The notes below the pieces were generated by a model. It saw nothing but the letters and a program-made list of their open reading frames with translations. It had not been told where the DNA came from and made no database searches. A DNA stretch of 64,000 nucleotides from Polaribacter vadi (GTDB lineage Bacteria; Bacteroidota; Bacteroidia; Flavobacteriales; Flavobacteriaceae), in contig NZ_JAHKQL010000008.1 of the NCBI RefSeq assembly GCF_018861005.1, forward strand, positions 62,001 to 126,000. Reading direction: 5' to 3'. Each line of letters starts with the position of its first letter. The stretch's first letter is position 1. Position numbers and translations under genes: made by a program. Below, piece by piece: positions 37,917 through 47,027 of the stretch.

Positions 37917-37923
37917 ATATTTG
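37916..37923 (+). promoter_or_regulatory. -7 box of the TonB receptor gene
   Basis: TATATTTG matches TAnnTTTG and ends 14 bp before the ATG at 37938. It abuts the inverted repeat, so bound repressor would block RNA polymerase. Confidence 0.7.
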
Positions 37924-37937
37924 CTTAAAATTCAAAA

Positions 37938-40172
37938 ATGAAGAACTTAATAATCGTACTTATTTTTCTCGCAACAAATAACATATTTAGCCAAACTATA
38001 ACTGGGAAAATAACAACAAAAAATGGTGATGATATTCCGTTTGCAAACATCTATTTAAAGAAAACTAAATTCGGAACTTCATCCAACGAAAAAGGGTTTT
38101 ACGAGTTAAAAAACATAGAAAAAGGAATTTACACATTAATTGTTAGTAGCATTGGTTATCAAACAAAATCACTAAAAATTACACTTAAAAACAATCAGAA
38201 ATTAATTAAAAACATCACTTTGTCTGATGATAATTCTTTAGATGAGATTGTAGTTTCTGGTACTTTAAGGCCTGTTTCTAAAACAGCAAGCCCTGTACCT
38301 GTAGAAGTGTATAGTGAGGCTTTTTTTAAGAAAAACCCTACTCCTTCTGTTTTTGAATCGTTACAAAATGTAAATGGAGTAAGACCACAATTAAATTGTA
38401 ATGTTTGTAATACTGGAGATATTCACATCAATGGTTTAGAAGGCCCTTATACTTTTGTTTTAATTGATGGAATGCCTATTGTAAGTGGTTTATCAACAGT
38501 TTATGGTTTAACAGGAATTCCGCAAGCTTTAATAGAAAGAGTAGAAGTTGTTAAAGGACCTGCATCTACTTTATATGGCTCTGAAGCTGTTGGTGGAATT
38601 ATAAATATAATCACAAAAAAACCATCAAATTCACCAAAACTAACAACAAATACTTTTGTAAGTTCTTGGGGAGAAGTAAATACAGACTTGGGTTTACGTT
38701 ATCAATTATCAGAAAAAACTCAAGGATTATTAGGTCTTAATTATTTTAATTTTCAAAATAGAATTGATAATAACAACGATAATTTTACAGATTTAACACT
38801 TCAAAATAGAATATCACTATTCAATAAAATTAATATTGAGCGAAAAAGTAATAAGGTTTTTACAATTGCTGGGAGATATGTTTATGAAGACAGATGGGGA
38901 GGAGAATTAGATTGGGAACATGAATTTAGAGGAACAGACATAAAATACGGAGAAAGTATTTACACAAACAGATGGGAGCTTTTTGGTACATATCAACTAC
39001 CAACTGTAAAAAATATTAATTTTCAATTTAGTGCAAATGGGCATTATCAAGATTCTTTTTACGGAACTGATGCTTATGATGCTGAACAATTCATTGCATT
39101 TGGTCAATTGGTCTACAATAAACAGATTAAAGAAACTCACGATATTTTATTAGGTTTAGCTTATAGATACACTTCTTATGATGACAATACTTTTGCAACT
39201 TATGAAGATGATGGAATTACAAATAAACCCTCTATAATTCATTTACCTGGTATTTTTTTACAAGATGAAATTAGTTTAAGCAAACGTAAAAAATTACTAT
39301 TAGGTGCAAGATGGGATCATAATAGTTTACATGGAAATATCTTTTCGCCAAGAATTAATTATAAATGGAATTCTAGAAACAATTCGAACATTTTTAGAGC
39401 AAGTATTGGTAATGGTTTTAGAGTTGCCAACGTTTTTACAGAAGATCATGCAGCGTTAACTGGTGCTAGAGAAGTTGAGTTTGATGGCGATTTAGACCCT
39501 GAAACTTCGTGGAATGTAAATCTTAATTTTGTAAAGAAAATAAATACTGAAAACTCATTTATCACTTTAGATGCAAGCGCTTTTTACACATACTTTAACA
39601 ACAGAATACTACCTGATTACGAAACAGATGTAAACAAAATTATTTATGCTAATTTAGATGGATATTCAGTTTCTAAAGGAATTTCTTTAAATTCAGATAT
39701 ACTTTTTACAAATGGTTTATCAATTAATTTAGGTGCTACTTTAATGGATGTTTCTATAACTGAAAATGATATTAAAACGAGACAATTATTAACTGAAAGT
39801 TTTAGCGGAGTTTGGTCTATTTCTTATCGTTTTAATAATGATTTTAAACTAGATTATACAGGGAATTTATATGGTTCAATGCGACTGCCATTATTAGGGC
39901 CTAATGATTTAAGAGACGAATATTCACCTTGGTATAGCATACAAAACATTCAATTATCTAAAAAGTTTACTAATAGTTTTGAGGTTTATGGTGGAGTGAA
40001 AAATTTATTAAATTTTACACCAGCAGCAAATAGTATTTCAAGAGCTTTTGATCCTTTTGACAAGCAAGTAGACCCAAATGATCCAGATGCTTTAACTTTT
40101 GACCCAAGTTATGTTTATGCATCAAACCAAGGAATTAGAGCATTTATAGGTTTACGTTACACAATCTTTTAA
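37938..40172 (+). CDS. TonB-dependent receptor with CxxC plug motif, probable metal uptake
   Basis: 744 residues. Signal peptide ends NIFSQ, followed by a carboxypeptidase-like domain (~20-105). The plug at ~115-235 has LNCNVCNTGDIHINGL with Cys154 and Cys157, then FVLIDGMPIV and VEVVKGPASTLYGSEAVGG. A 22-strand barrel follows and ends in RAFIGLRYTIF with a C-terminal Phe. It imports a substrate through the outer membrane using TonB energy. The operator and the ZIP/regulator neighbours argue for a metal or metal chelate. The thioredoxin-like gene follows 9 bp later. Confidence 0.92.
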   Translation: MKNLIIVLIFLATNNIFSQTITGKITTKNGDDIPFANIYLKKTKFGTSSNEKGFYELKNIEKGIYTLIVSSIGYQTKSLKITLKNNQKLIKNITLSDDNSLDEIVVSGTLRPVSKTASPVPVEVYSEAFFKKNPTPSVFESLQNVNGVRPQLNCNVCNTGDIHINGLEGPYTFVLIDGMPIVSGLSTVYGLTGIPQALIERVEVVKGPASTLYGSEAVGGIINIITKKPSNSPKLTTNTFVSSWGEVNTDLGLRYQLSEKTQGLLGLNYFNFQNRIDNNNDNFTDLTLQNRISLFNKINIERKSNKVFTIAGRYVYEDRWGGELDWEHEFRGTDIKYGESIYTNRWELFGTYQLPTVKNINFQFSANGHYQDSFYGTDAYDAEQFIAFGQLVYNKQIKETHDILLGLAYRYTSYDDNTFATYEDDGITNKPSIIHLPGIFLQDEISLSKRKKLLLGARWDHNSLHGNIFSPRINYKWNSRNNSNIFRASIGNGFRVANVFTEDHAALTGAREVEFDGDLDPETSWNVNLNFVKKINTENSFITLDASAFYTYFNNRILPDYETDVNKIIYANLDGYSVSKGISLNSDILFTNGLSINLGATLMDVSITENDIKTRQLLTESFSGVWSISYRFNNDFKLDYTGNLYGSMRLPLLGPNDLRDEYSPWYSIQNIQLSKKFTNSFEVYGGVKNLLNFTPAANSISRAFDPFDKQVDPNDPDALTFDPSYVYASNQGIRAFIGLRYTIF

Positions 40173-40181
40173 TTAAAATAG

Positions 40182-40664
40182 ATGAAAAGTAAAGTTCTAA
40201 TTATTATTTTTTTCTTCGGATGTTTTGCCTTAAAAGCTCAACACTCAGAAATTAAACTAAAAGAATATTCGTTTTCTGAAGTTGAAAGTTTGCAAAAAAG
40301 CAATCCCAAGCCTTTATTTATTTTCATCTATACAGATTGGTGTAAGATCTGTGAAGGAATGAAAAAAACCACTTTTAAAAACGATAAAGTTATTTCACTT
40401 TTAAATAAGCATTTTTATTTTATCAAATTAAATGGAGAAGAAAAAAAAGACATCACTTTTTTTAGCAAAACATTTGTTTACAAACCTTCAGGAAATAAAA
40501 CAGGAACACATCAACTAGCTAAAGAATTGGCATCAATAGAAGGTAAAATAAGTTACCCAACAACAACAATTCTAAATTCAAAATTTGAAATAGATGTTCA
40601 GGTTGATAGTTTTATCAACAGTAAAAAAATAAAAAAAATATTAGAGAGTTATCTTAACCACTAA
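40182..40664 (+). CDS. Periplasmic thioredoxin-fold protein
   Basis: 160 residues. Signal peptide (ends ALKAQ at ~20), thioredoxin fold with FIYTDWCKICEGM giving active-site Cys54 and Cys57, and the cis-Pro region (SYPTTTIL). It lies 9 bp after the TonB receptor and shares its promoter. It may reduce or transfer metal to the CxxC in the receptor plug; this is inference. It overlaps the converging barrel gene by 4 bp. Confidence 0.88.
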   Translation: MKSKVLIIIFFFGCFALKAQHSEIKLKEYSFSEVESLQKSNPKPLFIFIYTDWCKICEGMKKTTFKNDKVISLLNKHFYFIKLNGEEKKDITFFSKTFVYKPSGNKTGTHQLAKELASIEGKISYPTTTILNSKFEIDVQVDSFINSKKIKKILESYLNH

Positions 40665-41257
40665 TGCTTCATCTCCCAAATACGTTTTCTACCTGTATCT
40701 CTTTTAATTCTACTTCTGCTAGATGAGCTACCTCCACCACCAGAAAGTGAAAAACGGTAAACAATAGCACCACCAACATAAATATGTGATCCTTGGCTCT
40801 GTAAACCATAGTAATTTATTTTGTACATGGCTTGCCCATTTAATCCAAATCTATCAGAAAGCCAAAGAGTTCCACCTCCACCAACATTAATAAACGGAGC
40901 TAAATAATCTTTTGTATCTACCAAACTACCTCCTAATAAAGCATAAATAGAAAGCGTATTTTCTGATGTTCCAAAATCGTACCTAATATCACCATCAAAG
41001 GTTGTGTACTGTATTCCTTCATTTCTAGATGTTGAAATTGCAGCAGATAAAGTGATATTCGTAAATGCATAAGTAGCCAATGTAAATCTAGGAAACTGAT
41101 CAGAATATCTAAATCCAACAGAAGAGCCATCTTCTTCAGAATAAAGTAAACCTGCAGCACCTACACCAATTGCCCATTTATTATTTGCATCTTGAGCACT
41201 AACATTACTTTTAATTAGTAGTACAAAAATTAACAGAATTAAAATTTTAAATTTCAT
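40661..41257 (-). CDS. Outer-membrane beta-barrel protein resembling the OmpA N-terminal domain
   Basis: 198 residues. Signal peptide ends NVSAQ. The mature start AQDANNKWAIGVGA parallels [14 protein letters not shown] of the OmpA-family protein at 31551-32903, with alternating strands throughout. It stops after a Gly/Ser-rich segment (SGGGGSSSSRSR) and a basic tail, so the TSP3 and peptidoglycan-binding parts are absent. It is probably a paralogue of the barrel domain alone. A -7 box lies at 41298-41305. Confidence 0.85.
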   Translation of the reverse strand: MKFKILILLIFVLLIKSNVSAQDANNKWAIGVGAAGLLYSEEDGSSVGFRYSDQFPRFTLATYAFTNITLSAAISTSRNEGIQYTTFDGDIRYDFGTSENTLSIYALLGGSLVDTKDYLAPFINVGGGGTLWLSDRFGLNGQAMYKINYYGLQSQGSHIYVGGAIVYRFSLSGGGGSSSSRSRIKRDTGRKRIWEMKH

Positions 41258-41297
41258 AATCTCAGGGTTTTGTTCGTATTCATAACTTCTTTTCTTA

Positions 41298-41305
41298 CAA
41301 ATATA
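41298..41305 (-). promoter_or_regulatory. -7 box of the OmpA-N-like gene
   Basis: On the minus strand TATATTTG matches TAnnTTTG, with a predicted leader of ~34 bases. It faces away from the mfd -7 box 55 bp to the right. Confidence 0.55.
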
Positions 41306-41359
41306 TTATAATAATGCATAAAATGTCTTTATCTGCTGTTTTTTCTAGGTTAAGAAACC

Positions 41360-41367
41360 TACATTTG
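41360..41367 (+). promoter_or_regulatory. -7 box of mfd
   Basis: TACATTTG matches TAnnTTTG and ends 15 bp before the TTG start codon at 41383. Confidence 0.55.
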
Positions 41368-41382
41368 TAAAAACATTTTACG

Positions 41383-44300
41383 TTGAGTAAGCAGAACATT
41401 GTAAATCAATATCAAAAATCTGCGAGTGTTTCGCAGATCATTACAGCCCTTCAACAAGACAATAACCATTTTCAAATAACGAATTTGGTTGGGTCTTCAT
41501 TGTCTTTTATTATTTCTGAAACTTTTAAAAGTGCAGATAAGCCTTATCTTTTAATTTTTAATGATAAAGAAGAAGCCGCTTATTATTTAAATGATTTAGA
41601 GCAACTTTTAGGTGATAAAAATGTACTTTTTTATCCTGGTTCTTACAGAAGACCCTACCAAATAGAAGAAACCGACAATGCCAATGTATTGTTACGTTCA
41701 GAGGTATTAAACAGAATAAATTCTCGCAAAAAACCAGCTGTAATTGTAACTTACCCAACTGCATTATTCGAAAAAGTAGTAACTAAAACAGAACTAGACA
41801 AAAACACCTTAAAAATTGCAGTTAGCGATAATTTATCGCTAGATTTTGTAAACGAAGTTTTATTCGAATACAAATTTAAACGTGTAGATTTTGTTACAGA
41901 ACCTGGAGATTTCTCTGTAAGAGGTGGAATAATAGATGTTTTTTCTTTTTCTAATGATGAACCTTACAGAATTGAATTTTTTGGTGATGAAATTGACAGT
42001 ATCAGAACTTTTGATGTAGAAACTCAATTATCCAAAGAAAAACTGAAAAAAGTTTCGATAATGCCAAATGTAGAAAACAAGGCATTGCAAGAAAAAAGAG
42101 AAAGTTTTTTAAAGTACATATCATCAAAAACCATCATTTTTACAAAAAACACAGAATTACTTTCTAATAGCCTCGACAAATTTTTTAGCAAAGCTGATGT
42201 TGCATTTAAAGAATTATCCAAAGAAATTAAGCACGCAAAACCGTCTGAATTATTTTGTGATGGTAATTTCATTAAAAATCAATTGCAAGATTTTACATTG
42301 ATAAATTTTGGAAATTCCAATTCTGATGAAAAATCTGATATTGTTTTTAATACACAACCTCAACCCTCTTTTAACAAACAATTCAATTTATTAATTGATA
42401 ATTTAGAGGAATATCACAAAGCTGGTTTTACCAATTATATTTTTTGCGCTAACGAACAGCAAGCCAAACGTTTTCATGATATTTTTGATGATGCAGAACA
42501 AGGAGTCCATTACGAAACTGTTGTTTTTCCTCTTTATCAAGGTTTTGTAGATGTAGATCGTAAATTAGTTTGTTATACAGATCATCAAATTTTTGAACGC
42601 TATCATAAATTCCGACTAAAAAATGGCTACGCCAAAAAGCAAGCTATTACTCTTCAAGAATTAAATAAGCTTGAAATTGGCGACTATGTAACGCATATGG
42701 ATCATGGAATTGGAAAGTTTGGTGGTTTGCAAAAAATTGATGTTCAAGGCAATAAACAAGAAGCTATTAAATTAATTTACGGCGAACGCGATATTTTATA
42801 TGTAAGTATACACTCGCTTCATAAAATATCAAAATTTAATGGTAAGGATGGTAAAGCACCTAAAATTTATAAATTAGGATCTGGTGCTTGGAAAAAAATA
42901 AAACAAAAAACAAAAGCGAGAGTTAAACACATTGCTTTTAATTTAATTCAGTTATATGCCAAAAGAAAACTACAAAAAGGCTTTGCTTTTGGTCCAGACA
43001 CTCACATACAACACGAATTAGAAGGTAGTTTTATGTACGAAGATACTCCAGATCAATTTACAGCCACACAAGATGTAAAAAATGATATGGAAAAAGAACA
43101 ACCCATGGATAGATTGGTTTGTGGTGATGTTGGTTTTGGTAAAACTGAAGTTGCTGTAAGAGCTGCTTTTAAAGCAGTAGATAATGGTAAGCAAGTTGCC
43201 ATTTTAGTACCAACTACAATTTTAGCTTTTCAGCATTACAAAACGTTTTCAGAAAGGTTAAAAGATTTTCCAATAAAGATTGATTATCTAAATAGATTTA
43301 GAACTGCAAAACAAAAAACCATTGCAATTGATGGCGTAAATAATGGCGAAGTTGATATTATTATTGGTACACATCAATTAACCAATCAGCGTATAAAATT
43401 TAAAGATTTAGGGCTTTTAATTATTGATGAAGAGCAAAAGTTTGGTGTTGCTGTAAAAGACAAACTAAAAACTTTAAAAGAAAATGTTGATACTTTAACC
43501 CTTACTGCTACTCCAATTCCAAGAACTTTACAATTTAGTTTAATGGCTGCCAGAGATTTGTCTGTCATAAAAACAGCACCACCAAACAGACATCCAATAG
43601 ACAGTAATGTGATTCGTTTTTCTGAAGAAACTATTCGTGATGCAATTTCTTACGAAGTTTCTAGAGGAGGACAAGTTTTCTTTATCCACAATAGAATCGA
43701 AAACATTAAAGAAGTTGCTGGTTTATTACAAAGATTGGTTCCATCTGCAAAAATAGGAATTGGCCATGGACAAATGGAAGGTAAAAAACTTGAGGAATTA
43801 ATGCTTGGGTTTATGGCTGGTGATTTTGATGTTCTAGTATCTACAACCATTATAGAAAGTGGTTTAGATGTACCCAATGCAAATACTATTTTTATTAACA
43901 ATGCAAATAATTTTGGTTTGTCTGACTTGCATCAAATGCGAGGAAGAGTTGGTAGATCTAACAAAAAAGCTTTCTGTTATTTTATAACACCTCCTTATCA
44001 TATGATGACAGATGATGCCAGAAAACGTATTGAAGCTTTGGTGTTATTTTCTGATTTAGGAAGTGGAATTAACATTGCTATGAAAGATTTAGAAATTCGT
44101 GGTGCAGGAGATTTATTAGGTGGTGAACAAAGTGGGTTTATAAATGATATTGGGTTTGATACTTATCAAAAAATATTACAAGAAGCTATTGAAGAGTTGA
44201 AAGAAAATGAGTTTAAAGAACTGTATCCAGAAGATAATTCTAAACCAAAAGAGTATGTAAAAGAAGTACAAATAGATACTGATTTTGAAATCCTTTTTCC

Positions 44301-44715
44301 TGATGATTATATAAATTCTATTACAGAAAGATTAGCACTATACAACAAACTAGGTACTTTAAAAGAAGAAAAAGAATTACAAGTTTTTGAATCTGAAATT
44401 ACAGATAGGTTTGGAGAAATACCAACTAAAGTTGAAGATTTATTAGATTCTGTACGTATAAAATGGTTGGCAAAAGATTTAGGTTTAGAAAAAATCATCT
44501 TAAAACAAAAAAGAATGATTGGGTATTTTGTTGCCAATCAACAAAGTGATTTTTACCAAACAGAAGCTTTTTCTAGAATGCTAAAATACGTTCAACACAA
44601 TCCGAAAAGTTGTGTTATGAAAGAAAAACAAACAAAATCTGGTTTGCGTTTAATGATTACTTTTATTAAGATTGATTCTGTAAAAAAAGCTTTAGAAACC
44701 TTAGAAAATGTTTAA
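41383..44715 (+). CDS. mfd: Transcription-repair coupling factor
   Basis: 1110 residues, TTG start (MSKQNIVNQYQ) chosen because it follows the -7 box by 15 bp and gives the usual length. UvrB-like N-terminal region (FYPGSYRRPYQ), RNA-polymerase-interaction domain (GDYVTHMDHGIGKFGGL), and the RecG-like translocase: CGDVGFGKTEVA (Walker A), LLIIDEEQKFGV (DEEQ), TATPIPRTLQ, VSTTIIESGLDVPNAN, HQMRGRVGRS. The C-terminal TRCF domain is present. It removes RNA polymerase stalled at lesions and recruits nucleotide-excision repair. Confidence 0.97.
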   Translation: MSKQNIVNQYQKSASVSQIITALQQDNNHFQITNLVGSSLSFIISETFKSADKPYLLIFNDKEEAAYYLNDLEQLLGDKNVLFYPGSYRRPYQIEETDNANVLLRSEVLNRINSRKKPAVIVTYPTALFEKVVTKTELDKNTLKIAVSDNLSLDFVNEVLFEYKFKRVDFVTEPGDFSVRGGIIDVFSFSNDEPYRIEFFGDEIDSIRTFDVETQLSKEKLKKVSIMPNVENKALQEKRESFLKYISSKTIIFTKNTELLSNSLDKFFSKADVAFKELSKEIKHAKPSELFCDGNFIKNQLQDFTLINFGNSNSDEKSDIVFNTQPQPSFNKQFNLLIDNLEEYHKAGFTNYIFCANEQQAKRFHDIFDDAEQGVHYETVVFPLYQGFVDVDRKLVCYTDHQIFERYHKFRLKNGYAKKQAITLQELNKLEIGDYVTHMDHGIGKFGGLQKIDVQGNKQEAIKLIYGERDILYVSIHSLHKISKFNGKDGKAPKIYKLGSGAWKKIKQKTKARVKHIAFNLIQLYAKRKLQKGFAFGPDTHIQHELEGSFMYEDTPDQFTATQDVKNDMEKEQPMDRLVCGDVGFGKTEVAVRAAFKAVDNGKQVAILVPTTILAFQHYKTFSERLKDFPIKIDYLNRFRTAKQKTIAIDGVNNGEVDIIIGTHQLTNQRIKFKDLGLLIIDEEQKFGVAVKDKLKTLKENVDTLTLTATPIPRTLQFSLMAARDLSVIKTAPPNRHPIDSNVIRFSEETIRDAISYEVSRGGQVFFIHNRIENIKEVAGLLQRLVPSAKIGIGHGQMEGKKLEELMLGFMAGDFDVLVSTTIIESGLDVPNANTIFINNANNFGLSDLHQMRGRVGRSNKKAFCYFITPPYHMMTDDARKRIEALVLFSDLGSGINIAMKDLEIRGAGDLLGGEQSGFINDIGFDTYQKILQEAIEELKENEFKELYPEDNSKPKEYVKEVQIDTDFEILFPDDYINSITERLALYNKLGTLKEEKELQVFESEITDRFGEIPTKVEDLLDSVRIKWLAKDLGLEKIILKQKRMIGYFVANQQSDFYQTEAFSRMLKYVQHNPKSCVMKEKQTKSGLRLMITFIKIDSVKKALETLENV

Positions 44716-44726
44716 TTTTAACTAAA

Positions 44727-47009
44727 ATGATAAAAAAAGTTTTTTTACTAATAATTTTATTAAAAAGTATAAATTTAATTTCACAAAATAATTTTGTTCA
44801 AAATGTTATAAAACCAATTCAAGAAAACAATTTATTATATGAAAAGGTATTCATTCACACAAACAAAGAAAAATACTCGTATAATGATATTATATGGTTT
44901 AAAGCATATGTTGTAAATAAAGATAATAGAGCATCTAAAAATACAACTCTATTATACGTTAACCTTCTAGACGATAAAGGAAATATTATTGTATCAAAAA
45001 AGGTGTTTATAAAAAATGGTGAAGGGATAAATCAAATAAGCTTACCATATCCAATAAATAGCAAACATTATTACATTCAAGCCTACACTAATTATATGAG
45101 AAATTTTAGTGAAAACTATTTCATTAAAAAAATTAACATAATTAACGTTAAATCTAAATCCTTTAAAGAAGATAATTTTGATATTGAATTGTTTCCTGAA
45201 GGAGGTAGTTTTTTATTAGGTGTAGAAAATACAATTGGAATAAAATTAAAAAATAATGAAAATACCATTAGTTATAAAGGTGAATTAATTGATGATAAAT
45301 CTAAAACAATATCAAAATTTAAGTCAGTATTCGATGGTATATCTAAAACTTCATTTCTTTATGATGAAAATAAAAAATATTATATCAACCTTTTTTTAAA
45401 GGATACTGTATTGAAGAAAGAAATTCCTTTACCAAAACAAAATGGCGTTATTTTTAATCTAAAAAACACTAAAGATTCTGTAAAAATTGTTTTTAGGTCA
45501 CATCTGCAAAACATCAATAAAAATAATTATTATTTCTTATTTCATAGAAAGAGCGAAATTATAGGTTATTTTGAACTACCATTTCATAAACAAAATGAAG
45601 AAAAAGAAATAAGAATAGCTAAAGATATTTTTTTTGATGGAGTAAATACATTAACCGTATTTAAAAATGAAGAATCTATATCACAAAGAAAGTTTTATAT
45701 TAAAAACGAAGGCAATAGTAATACCATAAAAATTAAAAAATTATCTGAGAGTTTAGATTCCATTACTTACAGCTTAGAAGTATTAGATAAAAGGAAAACC
45801 AACCTACAAGCAAGCCTAAGTCTTTCAGTTCTTTCTGATAAACATTTTAAGTTCAAACCAAATAATACTATTGAAGATTCATTTAATTTTATGCCATATA
45901 TTAATAATTGTATAAAACATTTTTCAAATGAAGATAATTTGAATTTCATAGATCTAGTATTATTAACTCAACAGAAAAGGAATATTAAATTAAATGATTT
46001 TCTACAAGATTTAAATCCTAATTATAAATATTCTTTTGAATTTGGAGTAAAACTAAAAGGAAAAATAAACATTATTTTATCTAATGAATTAGCTTTAATT
46101 TCTAATAAAAACCAGTTAATACATAAAATAAGTTTAAATAGTAATAAAAATTTTGAATTCAAAAGATTATCTGTTTATAAAGGAGATACTATTAAAATGT
46201 CTTTTATGAAAAACAACGAGGCGATTTTACCAAAAAAAATTACTCTAGATACTATTAAACCTTTTACTTATCCTAAAATAACATGTCTGACAAGAAATAA
46301 TAATAAACAAAAAGAAAATGATTTTTTCTTTGTTGATTCAACATTTATAAAATTGGATGAAGTAAAGGTAAAAGCAAAATTAATGAATAAAATAGAAAAT
46401 GAAAAAAACAAGTTTCATAAAAAATATAGAAATTCAATTAATCATGTGTCTCTTTATAAGCCAATAAAAATAGATAATTACTATAAAGAAAGAGAAACAG
46501 ATTTAATGAAATTTCTATTTGAGAAAGAAGAGGTTAGAATAGCTAATTGGAAAGGTGTTGAGGATTATTTAATGGTTAGAAGTAAGGAAGGAATTTTACT
46601 TATAGATGGTGAAAAAATACCATCTTATAAATTATCTTCAACTTCATTAAAAATGAGCGAAATAGAAGATTTAGCAATTAGAAGTGGTAAAGTATGCATA
46701 ATTCAAGTATTTACAAATACAAACTACAAACTAGACCTGAAAGATTTATCTAAAAAGTTTATCATAAAAGATGGGTATGATAGAAGTAAAAAATATTCTG
46801 CTAATTTTTTGGAATACGAAAATACAAATGAAGTTAAAGAACTAGATTGGAAACCAATTTTGAAACCTCAAGAAAATAAGAATACAATTGTTTTTAAATT
46901 AAATAAGGATATAGATATAACTTCAAATAATATTATTTTATGTTTTCAAGGTATTACTAACAAAGGCTCACTTATTAATAAAATTGTAAGAGGTTACCAA
47001 TTTAATTAA
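44727..47009 (+). CDS. Large secreted MG2/macroglobulin-like protein
   Basis: 760 residues. Signal peptide ends LISQN. Residues ~35-140 resemble an MG2 macroglobulin domain (YEKVFIHTNKEKYSYNDIIWFKAYV). Strand-rich segments follow, with a second Ig-like piece at ~145-230 (FPEGGSFLLGVENTIGIKL). The C-terminal third resembles a degenerate TonB plug (VRSKEGILLIDGEKIPSY). Such proteins are common in Bacteroidota near outer-membrane systems, but the function is unknown. Very AT-rich and Lys/Asn-rich, more so than mfd. It lies 11 bp after mfd and 18 bp before the EamA gene. Confidence 0.75.
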   Translation: MIKKVFLLIILLKSINLISQNNFVQNVIKPIQENNLLYEKVFIHTNKEKYSYNDIIWFKAYVVNKDNRASKNTTLLYVNLLDDKGNIIVSKKVFIKNGEGINQISLPYPINSKHYYIQAYTNYMRNFSENYFIKKINIINVKSKSFKEDNFDIELFPEGGSFLLGVENTIGIKLKNNENTISYKGELIDDKSKTISKFKSVFDGISKTSFLYDENKKYYINLFLKDTVLKKEIPLPKQNGVIFNLKNTKDSVKIVFRSHLQNINKNNYYFLFHRKSEIIGYFELPFHKQNEEKEIRIAKDIFFDGVNTLTVFKNEESISQRKFYIKNEGNSNTIKIKKLSESLDSITYSLEVLDKRKTNLQASLSLSVLSDKHFKFKPNNTIEDSFNFMPYINNCIKHFSNEDNLNFIDLVLLTQQKRNIKLNDFLQDLNPNYKYSFEFGVKLKGKINIILSNELALISNKNQLIHKISLNSNKNFEFKRLSVYKGDTIKMSFMKNNEAILPKKITLDTIKPFTYPKITCLTRNNNKQKENDFFFVDSTFIKLDEVKVKAKLMNKIENEKNKFHKKYRNSINHVSLYKPIKIDNYYKERETDLMKFLFEKEEVRIANWKGVEDYLMVRSKEGILLIDGEKIPSYKLSSTSLKMSEIEDLAIRSGKVCIIQVFTNTNYKLDLKDLSKKFIIKDGYDRSKKYSANFLEYENTNEVKELDWKPILKPQENKNTIVFKLNKDIDITSNNIILCFQGITNKGSLINKIVRGYQFN

Positions 47010-47027
47010 ACCTATCAAAACAAATTA

